DNA of 64,000 nt from Haloferula sp. BvORR071 (lineage in GTDB: Bacteria > Verrucomicrobiota > Verrucomicrobiia > Verrucomicrobiales > Akkermansiaceae): contig NZ_BATP01000016.1 of the NCBI RefSeq assembly GCF_000739615.1, positions 51,760-115,759 of the forward strand, in the 5' to 3' direction. The position numbers and the translations under genes were made by a program. Below are positions 41,526-50,231 of this stretch, one piece after another (position 1 is the first letter of the stretch; the number at the start of each line of letters is the position of its first letter). The notes below the pieces were generated by a model that ran no database searches, was not told the DNA's origin, and was given only the letters and a program-made list of their open reading frames with translations.

Positions 41526-42662
41526 GTGAAGTCCTCCTACCTGCATATCGGGTTGATGCTCGATCCACTCAGCGGCTACGGCAGTAAGATCCTCGACGGG
41601 ATCAGCCGCTATGTGCAGCGGAAACCGAACTGGCGGATGGCATTTTTTGACCGAGAACGGAAGGAACTCGCCGAGCTGGTGGAGACCTGGCAGGGCGACG
41701 CGATCATCTGCACGGTGGTGGATCCGCGCTTCCGCGAGGCCGCGGCGAACCGGAAGGACATTCCCGTGATCAATGTGGCCGGCCTGATGGACGAAACCCA
41801 GGTCTGCAGCGTGCTGAGCGACGACCACGCGATCGGCCGCTTGGCCGCGGAGCACCTGATCAGCCGTGGCTTCAAGGACTTCGCCTTCGTCCGCAAGCGG
41901 GACGGCACCCGCTATTCGCAGGATCGCGGTGCCGGTTTCCAAGCGCGGGTCGAGGAAGCGGGCTTCAAGGTTACGAACATCAATCTCTCGGCCAATCACA
42001 GCGATGACGAATTGATCGAAAAACTTGCCGGCCTGCCCCGCCCGCTCGGCGTTTTCGCCGCGCTGGACCGGATCGCTGGCATGGTGCTCGAGGCCTGTTG
42101 GAAGGCAGACTTCAAGGTGCCGGAGGAGATCGCGCTGGTGGGTGCGGGAAATCACACCCAACTCTGCGAGCTGAGTTCCCCCACTCTTTCAAGTGTCGAG
42201 ACGGATATGGAGCGGCGCGGCTACGAGGCGGCGGCTCTGCTCGACCGAATCCTCTCCGGCGAGGAACGCCCGACGGAGCCGGTGCGGATCGCTCCAGCGC
42301 ATGTCGTGGAGCGCCGCTCGACCGATGTCTTCGCCTTCGACGATGCCGATGTGGTCGCAGCCCTGCGCTTCATCCGTGAGAATTCCGACTGCACCATCAA
42401 GGTCCGCGACGTGGTCGCAGCCACCACGATCTCCCGACGCTCCCTCGAAGGGCGCTTCAATGCCCTGATCGGCCGGACTCTCCACGACGAGATTTGGCGC
42501 GCTCACTTCGACTTGGCGATGCGCCTGCTCTCCTCCTCGGACCTGTCGCTGCAGGACGTCGCGGAGCGCTCCGGTTTCCGGACCGCCAGCGCGCTGGTGA
42601 ATCTCTTCCGCCAGCGGCTCGGCGTGACTCCGAAGGAATTCCGAGTCAGCAACCGGCGCTAA
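41526..42662 (+). CDS. XylR-like transcription regulator of the GH9 unit
   Basis: 378 residues from GTG 41526. The N-terminal part is a type 1 periplasmic-binding-protein sensor (LHIGLMLDPLSGYGSKILDGIS; VINVAGLMDETQVCSVLSDDHAIGRLAAEHLISRG), and the C-terminal 100 residues are an AraC HTH pair (VRDVVAATTISRRSLEGRF; LSLQDVAERSGFRTASALVNLFRQ). Same layout as the regulator at 31.5-32.7 kb. Its divergent position next to the GH9-ACS unit suggests it senses the released sugar and controls that unit; this is inference from context. Confidence 0.85.
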   Translation: MKSSYLHIGLMLDPLSGYGSKILDGISRYVQRKPNWRMAFFDRERKELAELVETWQGDAIICTVVDPRFREAAANRKDIPVINVAGLMDETQVCSVLSDDHAIGRLAAEHLISRGFKDFAFVRKRDGTRYSQDRGAGFQARVEEAGFKVTNINLSANHSDDELIEKLAGLPRPLGVFAALDRIAGMVLEACWKADFKVPEEIALVGAGNHTQLCELSSPTLSSVETDMERRGYEAAALLDRILSGEERPTEPVRIAPAHVVERRSTDVFAFDDADVVAALRFIRENSDCTIKVRDVVAATTISRRSLEGRFNALIGRTLHDEIWRAHFDLAMRLLSSSDLSLQDVAERSGFRTASALVNLFRQRLGVTPKEFRVSNRR

Positions 42663-43111
42663 GGGCGCGAAAATGCGGAGAAAGGAGGGCCGAGTCCGGC
42701 CGGTATTCTAGCTTTGGTCCTGAAAGACCAAGAGCGTGAGCCGTCATCCCCCCCGGAACTTCGACTCACGCTCTTTCTGGTTTTAAGCTAAACGTCCTGG
42801 TCGTCTGGTCGGCTGAAGTCCCCCCGGAATTCAGGATCGAACAAAATGACGAGCCGCTTGGTTCGGCTGGCACCGAGGTCTGCGTTGGCAAGCCATCGGT
42901 CCGGGGAGAATGCCTTCCGAAGTGGCATTGGCGAGGACTAAATCGCTGAATAACACGGAAACTTATGCCCACTTATTCGCAATTCCCACAAAACATCCGT
43001 TTCATGGGAATGGAAATGTGAGCTGTTTGCCGATAAGTGCCTGGAAGGAGTACTGGCGGCGCTCAAAAAGTGCCTCTGCGGCAACTTTCTTGCTCTTCCG
43101 AGCGCGTTCCA
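42663..43111. other. 449-base gap with no supported gene
   Basis: Left part holds the long hairpin at 42730-42775 and a repeated CCCCCCGGAA word (about 42749 and 42822). The right part (42930-43050) is less GC-rich, with several short repeats but no coding signal. No recognisable small RNA or gene. Confidence 0.55.
42730..42780 (+). terminator. hairpin after the XylR-like gene
   Basis: 11-bp perfect stem AAGAGCGTGAG/CTCACGCTCTT with a 24-base loop rich in C, then TCTGG and TTTT. It lies 70 bases after the regulator's stop. The large loop makes it an unusual terminator. Confidence 0.55.
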
Positions 43112-43396
43112 TCACTCGACGTAGCGCTTGAGCATGGTCGCCACTTCACGCAGTTGCTTGGCGCTTTTGCCGGTCGGCCCCATGTCCTCCAAGCAGTGCT
43201 CGAGATGCTCCAGCACGATCTTCTCCGCCAAGGACTTGATGGCCTTGCGGGCGGACACCAGCTGGTTGAGTACCTCGCCACACTCGTAGTCACCGCCGAC
43301 CGTCTTCTCGATCGCCTGGAGCTGGCCGATGATTTTCCGCAAGCGGAGCTGCAGGGCCCGCCGATCGGCTTCCGGATCCTCGGGTGAGTGTGACAT
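43112..43396 (-). CDS. CsoR/RcnR-type (DUF156) metal-sensing repressor
   Basis: 94 residues, all-helical, the usual length of the family. The sensor residues read His3, Cys39, His64 and Cys68 (EMBEDDED in YECGEVLNQLVSARKAIKS and LEHLEHCLED), the H-C-H-C set known from the cyanobacterial nickel sensor InrS; Cu sensors have Cys-His-Cys without the N-terminal His. It is divergent from a nickel/cobalt efflux gene and the two starts are 80 bases apart, as in rcnR-rcnA. Start ATG 43396 is preferred over longer ones. Likely repressor of the pump until Ni2+ or Co2+ binds. Confidence 0.88.
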   Translation of the reverse strand: MSHSPEDPEADRRALQLRLRKIIGQLQAIEKTVGGDYECGEVLNQLVSARKAIKSLAEKIVLEHLEHCLEDMGPTGKSAKQLREVATMLKRYVE

Positions 43397-43454
43397 CGCT
43401 GCGGAGCCTGCCCCGGATGCGCTTTCCCGGCAATTGAACATTGCAAGAAAGAAA

Positions 43455-43478
43455 GGGGGTAGGGAGTATCCCCCATAT
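43455..43478. promoter_or_regulatory. candidate DUF156 operator overlapping the efflux start codon
   Basis: GGGGGTA (43455-43461) and TATCCCCC (43467-43474) form an inverted repeat of the G-tract kind bound by RcnR/FrmR/CsoR proteins. On the minus strand the right half reads ATATGGGGGATACT. It covers the ribosome-binding region and the first two bases of the pump's ATG. Confidence 0.6.
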
Positions 43479-44691
43479 GGATCTGCGCGAGATTTTGCTG
43501 CACGGCGGGGCATCGGCATGGCTGTACATTCCGGTGGCCATCCTGTTAGGAGCCCTCCACGGGCTGGAGCCCGGCCACTCGAAAACGATGATGGCGGCCT
43601 TCATCATCGCGATCCGCGGTACGATTGCGCAGGCGGTGCTGCTAGGCCTGTCGGCCGCGCTGTCGCACTCGCTGGTGATCTGGGCTCTGGCAGCACTGGC
43701 CTTGCGCTTCGGGAATCAGTGGAACGCGGAGACCACCGAGCCGATCTTCCAGCTCATTTCCGCTGCGGTGATCCTGGCGATGGCGGCATGGATGTTCCGG
43801 CGCATCCGGCTGGATGCAAAGGCTGAGCATGAGCACCACCACGGCCACCACGATCATCATGGCCACGATCACGGGCATGGCGATGACCATCACCACCATG
43901 ATGGAGAGAGCCACGAGCACCCTGCGGAGATTGGCGCGGGCCGGCACATCCACACCGGGCACGGCACCATTCAAGTGGGCATCTTCGAGGACGGGATTCC
44001 GCCGGTGTTCCGGCTGCGCTTTTCCGAGCGCGGGAAGACCTTCATGCCCGAGGCCAAGACGGTGGCTTTGCGGCTGACGCGACCGCAAGGGCATATCGAA
44101 GACTACGGCTTCACCCAGCGCGATGGTTTCCTCGAATCAACCGCGACGATTCCGGAGCCGCATGCCTTCCAAGTTCTATTGAGCGTCTCCCACGGTGATC
44201 ACTCACACAGCTACAAGCTGCCCTTCAGCGAAGAAGATCATGGGCATGGTCACGAACACGGGCACGGGCATGGCCACCATCATCACGATCATGATCATGG
44301 CGACGAGGAGTTCCAAGACGCCCATGAAGCGGCGCATGCCGCTGATATCGAGCGGCGCTTCGCCAATCGTCAGGTGACCACGGGACAGATCGTGCTCTTC
44401 GGCCTGACGGGCGGGCTCATGCCCTGCCCTGCCGCGCTGACCGTGCTGGTGGTGTGCTTGCAGTTGAAGAAGTACTCCTTGGGCTTCGCGCTGGTAGCGG
44501 CATTCAGCATCGGACTTGCCCTGATCATGGTGACGGTCGGCGTGATCGCAGCCCTCGGCGTGCGCCACGCGGAGAAGAAGATGAAAGGCTTCAACAAGCT
44601 GATGCGCCGGGCACCATACGCCTCTTGCGTGGTGCTCGTGCTGATCGCCGCCTACATGGCATGGCATGGGTGGACGGGCCTCGCCAAGTGA
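43477..44691 (+). CDS. rcnA: nickel/cobalt efflux protein, RcnA/NicO type
   Basis: 404 residues. Helix 1 carries LLGALHGLEPGHSKTMMAAFII, the NicO family metal-path signature (HGLEPGHSK), and a second ALSHSLVIWAL follows. Two long His-rich loops flank a soluble middle domain: one near residues 118-140 and another near 245-275, with more than 20 histidines between them. The last four helices start at TTGQIVLFGLTGGLMPCPAALTVLVVCL. ATG 43477 is chosen; a TTG farther up is rejected. Regulated most likely by the divergent DUF156 repressor through the operator over its start. It converges on glnD. Confidence 0.92.
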   Translation: MDLREILLHGGASAWLYIPVAILLGALHGLEPGHSKTMMAAFIIAIRGTIAQAVLLGLSAALSHSLVIWALAALALRFGNQWNAETTEPIFQLISAAVILAMAAWMFRRIRLDAKAEHEHHHGHHDHHGHDHGHGDDHHHHDGESHEHPAEIGAGRHIHTGHGTIQVGIFEDGIPPVFRLRFSERGKTFMPEAKTVALRLTRPQGHIEDYGFTQRDGFLESTATIPEPHAFQVLLSVSHGDHSHSYKLPFSEEDHGHGHEHGHGHGHHHHDHDHGDEEFQDAHEAAHAADIERRFANRQVTTGQIVLFGLTGGLMPCPAALTVLVVCLQLKKYSLGFALVAAFSIGLALIMVTVGVIAALGVRHAEKKMKGFNKLMRRAPYASCVVLVLIAAYMAWHGWTGLAK

Positions 44692-44697
44692 ACTGGC

Positions 44698-47442
44698 TCA
44701 GCTGTCCTTCTTCCCGATCAGATCCTCGATGCTGTGCTGCAGCCGGTTCAGCAGTTCGTCATCAGCCACCTTTTTCCCGTCGGAGGTCGTCACGTAGAAG
44801 GTATCCATCGCCGCGCCCTTCTCGGTGGAGATGCGGGCATTGGCGGTGTTGAGGCCGTGGGTATTGATCGCGTGGAAGAGATCGTGCAGCAGGCCGATGC
44901 GGTCGACCGCCTGGATCTCGATGGCAGTGCAAGCCGGATGCAGGTCGTTCGAGACATAGGCACGCACCGGGAAAGCCATGCCGTGGTCGTCCTTGGGGCG
45001 CAGGAGGTTCGGCTTCCGCCGGAAATAGCGCGCGTGCTCGTATTTCTCTAACAAGCCCACCTCCCGCAGCGTCGTCGACAAGCGCTTGCGCAGCGAGAGG
45101 TCCGACACCGGCTCGAAGTTCGTGGTGCAGACGCGGAAGATGTCCAGCACCACCGCGTCACTGCGGGTGAAGAAGTCAGCCGAGAGAATGTTCAGTTCCT
45201 CCGAGGCCAGCGCGCAGCAGATCTTCTCTAACAGGAGCGGCCGGTCGTGGGTGGCGATCACCAGCTCGGTGTAGCCCTTCTCCGGCATGTCCACCCACTG
45301 CAGCGAGCAATCGAAGACATCCTCATCCTTCTTCGGCTCCAGCTTGAGCACCGCCTTCACGTGGGCAGCCACGGAGGCAGCCTCGCGGAAGCGGAAGTAG
45401 GAGTCCGGCATGCGCTTGAAATGCTCGTCCACCGCGGGCTGGTCCTCTTCCTTGAGGGCCGCCTTGACTTGCTCCTTGAGGTCTTTCTTCTCCGAGCGGA
45501 TCGAAGCGGCATAGCGCTCGCGTCCTTCCTTGAGGAAGGTCCGCGTGCTGGAGTGGAGCTGAAGCATCAGGGTCTCCTTCCAGCTCGACCAGGTCTCGGT
45601 GTTGGTGCCGTTGGAGTCCGCGTAGCTGAAGAGCAGCAGCAAATCGAGCCGCTCCTTGGTTTTCACGATCCGCGCAAACTCCGCGACCACATCCGGATCC
45701 TCGATGTTCCGGGTGGTGGCGAAGCGCCAGAAAGTCAGGTGGTGGTCCACCAGATACATTATCACCGCGCGGCGCGGACCGTGGACCTGCAAGCGATTGC
45801 AGAGGCGCGCGGCCAGCATTGCTGAGCCATCGGTGTGCTCGCGCACGTTCTCGGCGCGGCCGGTATCGTGCAGGATCAGCGCAAGATAGAGCGCGTAGGG
45901 ATCCTCGGCCTCGTGCAAGAGCCGACGATAGATCTCCTTCCGCGGATCCTCGGTCCCGACCAGAGCATCCAACTCCTCAATGCAGCGCAACGTGTGCTCA
46001 TCCGCGGTGTAGCGATGGAAGAACTCGTGCTGCACTAGGCAGTCCAGCGCGCCGAACTCCGGCAAGTAGCGGCCGAGAAACCCGACGCGGTGCATCTGCC
46101 GCAGAGTCCGGGAGACATCGCCCTTGCGCTCGAGGATCGCCTGGAAGGTCTCGCGGTTCGTCTTCGAATAACGGAAGGGACGGTCGACGGCCTCGCGATG
46201 CGCCTTGATCAGGCGGCGCATCGGCGGGCTGAGCCGCAGGTTCCGCAGCTGGGTGTGCTGGAACATCCGCATCATGCGGTTCGGATCCTCATCGAAGATC
46301 TCGTTGTTCAGGGGATAGATCCGGTTCTGGCGGGAGATGAAGCCATCGAACTCCTCGCGCTTCTTGCGACCCAGGGTGAGGAAGGACTTCAGGCCTCCCC
46401 GGTCCTCCTGCTCCTCCTGCTCGATTTCGAAGCTCTCCATCAGCGAGTTGGTGTGCTGATAGAGGCTGCGGGTGTGCCGGTAGTAGTCCCGCATGAATTC
46501 CTCGGTGCGGCGCAGGATGCTGCGCTGGGGATAGCGGAAATTCGTCGCGACCACCCCTTGCAGGCGCAGCGTGAGCTGATCGCTCCCCCGCCCTGCCTGG
46601 TAGTGGAGCTCATTGCGGACGCGGTGCAGGAAGTCGTAGGCGGCTTCGATCCGCCGCAGCGCGGTGGCGGTCAGCAGCTTGTCGTCCACCAGATCGTGGA
46701 GGTCGGTACTGCCGCGCTTCACCCGGGCCACCCAGCGGATGTTGTGATAGTCGCGCATCCCGCCGCAGCCCTCCTTCACATTCGGCTCCTGGAGGAAGAC
46801 GGTCTTGGAAAATTTCTGGTGGCGCGTGCGCAGGTCCTGGCGGCGCAGGTCGAAGAAGGCTTCTTGGCCCTTCTTGACGCAGTCCTTGTCGAAGCGGGTC
46901 TGGAACTCGGCGAAGAGCTTCTTGTCGCCAGCGATCATCCGCGCGTCGATCATCGCCGTCTTGTTCTGCGGGTCGGCCTTCGATTGCTCGATGCACTCGG
47001 CCACCGAGCGGCAGGCATGGCCGACCTTGAAGCCGACATCCCACATCAGGTAGAGGATCTCCTGGACCAGCGCCGAGAGGTCCTCCGGCAGCTTGTTCGA
47101 GGCCCGCGGCAGCAGGAACAGCAGGTCGATGTCCGAGCCCGGATTGAGCGTGCCGCGGCCGTAGCCGCCGATGGCGACCAGAGCCAGCACCGGTGCCTCT
47201 TTGCGTTTGGACAGGGCGAGGTCGAAGAGCGAGCGCAGGACGACATCCAGCAACTCGGACCGCGAACCTGCGATTTCCAAGCCCCCGGCACCGGCGCGGT
47301 GGCGCAGCTTGATCCGGTGCTCCTCGATCTTGAGGAAACGGCGGTAGAGGGCGATGCGTTCGGCCGGCGAGAGGTGGCCTTGCACGGCGGGCTTGAGCGC
47401 CGTTTTCGCGTGGGCCTGCAGGGTCTTCAGGTGGGTGGACAT
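44698..47442 (-). CDS. glnD: [protein-PII] uridylyltransferase / uridylyl-removing enzyme
   Basis: 914 residues. Bifunctional enzyme that modifies PII with UMP in response to glutamine. In order: nucleotidyltransferase domain with GGYGRGTLNPGSDIDLLFLLP (about 95-120), the linker helix, an HD domain (FFHRYTADEHTL, with LYLALILHDTGR giving the HD metal site, about 470-530) for UMP removal, then two ACT domains (TELVIATHDRPLLLEKICCALA and IEIQAVDRIGLLHDLFHAIN) for glutamine sensing. ATG 47442 gives MSTHLKTLQAH; longer frames are less likely. No glnB or amt gene is adjacent. Confidence 0.95.
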   Translation of the reverse strand: MSTHLKTLQAHAKTALKPAVQGHLSPAERIALYRRFLKIEEHRIKLRHRAGAGGLEIAGSRSELLDVVLRSLFDLALSKRKEAPVLALVAIGGYGRGTLNPGSDIDLLFLLPRASNKLPEDLSALVQEILYLMWDVGFKVGHACRSVAECIEQSKADPQNKTAMIDARMIAGDKKLFAEFQTRFDKDCVKKGQEAFFDLRRQDLRTRHQKFSKTVFLQEPNVKEGCGGMRDYHNIRWVARVKRGSTDLHDLVDDKLLTATALRRIEAAYDFLHRVRNELHYQAGRGSDQLTLRLQGVVATNFRYPQRSILRRTEEFMRDYYRHTRSLYQHTNSLMESFEIEQEEQEDRGGLKSFLTLGRKKREEFDGFISRQNRIYPLNNEIFDEDPNRMMRMFQHTQLRNLRLSPPMRRLIKAHREAVDRPFRYSKTNRETFQAILERKGDVSRTLRQMHRVGFLGRYLPEFGALDCLVQHEFFHRYTADEHTLRCIEELDALVGTEDPRKEIYRRLLHEAEDPYALYLALILHDTGRAENVREHTDGSAMLAARLCNRLQVHGPRRAVIMYLVDHHLTFWRFATTRNIEDPDVVAEFARIVKTKERLDLLLLFSYADSNGTNTETWSSWKETLMLQLHSSTRTFLKEGRERYAASIRSEKKDLKEQVKAALKEEDQPAVDEHFKRMPDSYFRFREAASVAAHVKAVLKLEPKKDEDVFDCSLQWVDMPEKGYTELVIATHDRPLLLEKICCALASEELNILSADFFTRSDAVVLDIFRVCTTNFEPVSDLSLRKRLSTTLREVGLLEKYEHARYFRRKPNLLRPKDDHGMAFPVRAYVSNDLHPACTAIEIQAVDRIGLLHDLFHAINTHGLNTANARISTEKGAAMDTFYVTTSDGKKVADDELLNRLQHSIEDLIGKKDS

Positions 47443-47620
47443 CCGCTGCGTGCAGGGTGCGCGTATTTTCGCAGGGGTCAAGGCGCGGGGCAGAACTTGT
47501 GAACAAGCTGTGCGTAATTCCCCGCGCGGCCCGCAAACCGTTAGGAATCAGCGGCAGTCCTGTGAACAAGCCCGTTTTCCGCGGTGGACAAGTCCGGGCC
47601 CGGGCCTCACAAGCCGCGGC

Positions 47621-47926
47621 ATGAAGAAGACCTTTCCCCTCACGGTTCCCGACCGCCAGCCCAAGACGGTGCTCGATGGGATCAAGAATGAGCTCCGCAG
47701 GTACCTGAAGCGCGAGCGCCGCAAGGCCCTGCCGGAGGGCGTCGACTTCTGGGACTTCGACTGCAAGGTCGGCAAGGGCCATGCTGCGCCTGAAGCCAAG
47801 CACCCCGGCGACGTTGAGCTCGCGATCGAGGATGCCCAGCGGGAAGGAGCCGCATCCGTTTACGTGGAGATCCTCTCCAAGCCGGGGCACCGCGCGAAGA
47901 AGGATGGAGCTGCCGGGACGGACTGA
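47621..47926 (+). CDS. DUF6172 family protein
   Basis: 101 residues of unknown function. The family core MKKTFPLTV...IKNELRRYLKRERRKALPEG and VDFWDFDCKVGK followed by VELAIEDAQREGAASVYVEI can be recognised. The small, basic N-terminal helix and absence of signal peptide suggest a cytoplasmic protein. The ATG at 47621 is chosen since a longer frame would overlap the glnD start region on the opposite strand. It converges on prc with 3 bases between. Confidence 0.75.
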   Translation: MKKTFPLTVPDRQPKTVLDGIKNELRRYLKRERRKALPEGVDFWDFDCKVGKGHAAPEAKHPGDVELAIEDAQREGAASVYVEILSKPGHRAKKDGAAGTD

Positions 47927-47929
47927 GCC

Positions 47930-50062
47930 TCAGGTCGCCCGCGCGGTCGCCTCGATCAGATCCCCGAGCACCGCCATCGCTTCGCGCTTTTGGGGATCCA
48001 GGCCGCTCGGCCATGAGAGGGCTTTGCCTTTCTCTCCCGGCTCAGGTGCCTCCTCGTCCGCCTTCCGGAGGGCTGCTCCATTTGCCAGCTCCGCCAGCTT
48101 GAGCGGAAAGATTTCCAGATGCTGGCGGTCGGCTTCCACGATCCCGGCAAAACGTCCCTGGCGTTCCTCCTCGCGTTGCTGGGCGATGGCCTTGTTTTCC
48201 TCGGTCTCCTTCCGGCGCTCCTCCAGGTTGAGGTTCACCCGGTTCGCCGCGATGAGCTTCTCCAACCGCAGCGCATCCTGCCGGAAGTAGCCGAGGTCCC
48301 GTGATGCCGCCACCCGGGCTGCGCTCTTCTCCGCCAGCTTTGGAGTGAAGAGCCGGTTCCGGTCCAGCGGCTTGAATCCGGGCGCGGGCTCGATCCGGTC
48401 CTGCTGGAGAGCGAAGGGCAGATCGCTCTCACCGCCGTCGCGGGCACTATCTGGCCCTGGCACCACGATGTCAGGAATCACCCCGCGGTTCTGGGTTGAG
48501 ACTCCCGAGGGCCGGTAAAACTTCTGCACCGTGAGCCGCAGGCCACCCGCTCCCTTGCGACCGGCGAAGAAGGGCATCTTCTCGCCGAGGTCTTTGATCA
48601 CTTGGACCGTGCCCTTGCCAAAAGTAGCGTGATCTCCCACCACCACGGCCCGGTTGTCGTCCTGGAGCGCGGCGGCGAAGATCTCGCTGGCGGAGGCGCT
48701 GCCGCGATCGGTCAGAACGACCATTGGCCCAGCGTAAAGCGGCTCCTTGGCCCTGGACTCCAAGACCACGGTTTCACCCAAGCCGTCCTTCACCTGAACC
48801 ACCGGTGCCGGGCGGGTGAAGAAGCCGGTCATCCGCTGGACCTCGCCAAGCGAGCCGCCACCGTTGCCGCGCAGGTCGATCAACAAGCCATCGATCCTCT
48901 CGCTCTTCAGGCGGGTCAACAGCCGCTCGACATCCACGGAGCAGGCGGTCTGGTTTTTTTCAAAGTCGCGGTAGAAGGATGGCAGGGTGATGAGCCCGAG
49001 CTTGCGCTCAACTCCGTCCTCCTTCACCCGGATGAGCTGTGCGCTGGCTTGGCTGGCCTCGACCGCGACCGTGCCGCGGAAGAGGGAGACGGAAGCAACA
49101 CCGGCTGCTCCAGAAGCGGGCTCAACACTCAGGGTCAGGGGGGTGCCCGGGATGCCTCGGATTAACTCGGAGACGCGGCTGACGCCCATGAACAGGATAT
49201 CCACCTTCTCTCGCGGCCCCTCGCCATCGGGATCAATGGCAATCACGCGGTCACCGGCTTGCAGACCACCCTGCTGATCTGCCGGGCCATGCCGGACCAG
49301 ATTGCGGATCCGGGTCGCGCCATCCGCCTCGGTTTGGAGCATCACGCCGATGCCGTTGATCTCGTTGCGCATGTCCTCGTTGAAGAGTTCGACCTCGCGC
49401 TCGCTCATGTAGTCCGAGTGAGGATCGAAGGATTGGGCCACGGCGCTCAGGAAGGTGGCGGCAAGCTTCGCGGGCTCGCTGTCCTCCTTGGCATCGGCCA
49501 GCACCCGGCGGTAACGGGTGCTGAGTTTCTCCGCGGGACTTTGAGCATCGGCGGCACCCTCGCGGCGCAGGATCTCCGCCAGCAAGGCAGCCTTTACCTG
49601 CAGGTTCCAGATCTCCATCGCCTGCGCCTCGTCCTGTGGCCACGCGGCCTCCTTGCGAGTCGCCGGGATCGTCTCGGCCATGGTGAAGTTGAAGTCCGGC
49701 GTTGCCAAAAGCTTGGCAGCCTCCTCCACCCGGGCCGTGACCCGCTGGACCCAGGTACGCGAGATATCGTTGGCCGCAGTCATGCACCCGCCCTTCAGCA
49801 ATAGGTCATCGAGCGAGTCGCCGTAAGCCTTCTCGAAGCGGTCGATATCCTGGCGAGTGAAATAGACTTTCGCCGGATCAAGTGCCTTCAGGTAGCACTC
49901 AAGAAAGCGGCCACTCATCTCCGAGAATGGCTGCCGCGAGAAGTGCCCGTTCTGCAGCACGATCGCCATCCACTTGCCGACGTCATTGAAGTCCGCCTGT
50001 CCCGCCGGGGCGGGTGTTAGAGAAAGGACCAGTGCGGCGAGAATGCGGGAACGCAGAGTCAT
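47930..50062 (-). CDS. prc: tail-specific protease Prc (S41 family)
   Basis: 710 residues, close to E. coli Prc (682). Signal peptide (SRILAALVLSLTPAPAGQA), N-terminal Prc domain, PDZ domain (about 230-315: GIGVMLQTEADGATRIRNLV, GLQAGDRVIAID), then the S41 peptidase. The Ser nucleophile is in DRGSASASEIFAAAL and the Lys general base in FGKGTVQVIKDLG. The C-terminal 180 residues form the DUF3340-type tail with many charged helices (LEERRKETEENKAIAQQREEE). Prc cleaves C-terminal tails of periplasmic and outer-membrane proteins. ATG 50062 is preferred over longer ones. Confidence 0.93.
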   Translation of the reverse strand: MTLRSRILAALVLSLTPAPAGQADFNDVGKWMAIVLQNGHFSRQPFSEMSGRFLECYLKALDPAKVYFTRQDIDRFEKAYGDSLDDLLLKGGCMTAANDISRTWVQRVTARVEEAAKLLATPDFNFTMAETIPATRKEAAWPQDEAQAMEIWNLQVKAALLAEILRREGAADAQSPAEKLSTRYRRVLADAKEDSEPAKLAATFLSAVAQSFDPHSDYMSEREVELFNEDMRNEINGIGVMLQTEADGATRIRNLVRHGPADQQGGLQAGDRVIAIDPDGEGPREKVDILFMGVSRVSELIRGIPGTPLTLSVEPASGAAGVASVSLFRGTVAVEASQASAQLIRVKEDGVERKLGLITLPSFYRDFEKNQTACSVDVERLLTRLKSERIDGLLIDLRGNGGGSLGEVQRMTGFFTRPAPVVQVKDGLGETVVLESRAKEPLYAGPMVVLTDRGSASASEIFAAALQDDNRAVVVGDHATFGKGTVQVIKDLGEKMPFFAGRKGAGGLRLTVQKFYRPSGVSTQNRGVIPDIVVPGPDSARDGGESDLPFALQQDRIEPAPGFKPLDRNRLFTPKLAEKSAARVAASRDLGYFRQDALRLEKLIAANRVNLNLEERRKETEENKAIAQQREEERQGRFAGIVEADRQHLEIFPLKLAELANGAALRKADEEAPEPGEKGKALSWPSGLDPQKREAMAVLGDLIEATARAT

Positions 50063-50231
50063 ATGGAATACGGCTGGGGTCTGAAGTTCTCCGTCCCGAA
50101 GGGACGACTTATAACAGCCCGACACGGAGTGCCGGGGATAGGCAGCCACAATCAACGCGTCCTGTAGGGATGCCTCATGGGGGGCGGCGTCTTACCTGCG
50201 ATTGCCGCGCTCAAAACCAAGACGACCTTGC

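Noticed and set aside
43855..44310. CAC/CAT-rich tracts in the efflux gene as possible microsatellites
   Set aside because: They encode the His-rich metal loops in frame and need no other explanation.
46090..47502. 470-residue plus-strand frame opposite glnD
   Set aside because: glnD has clear domains across this stretch; the antisense frame has no domain and is an effect of high GC in the third codon position.
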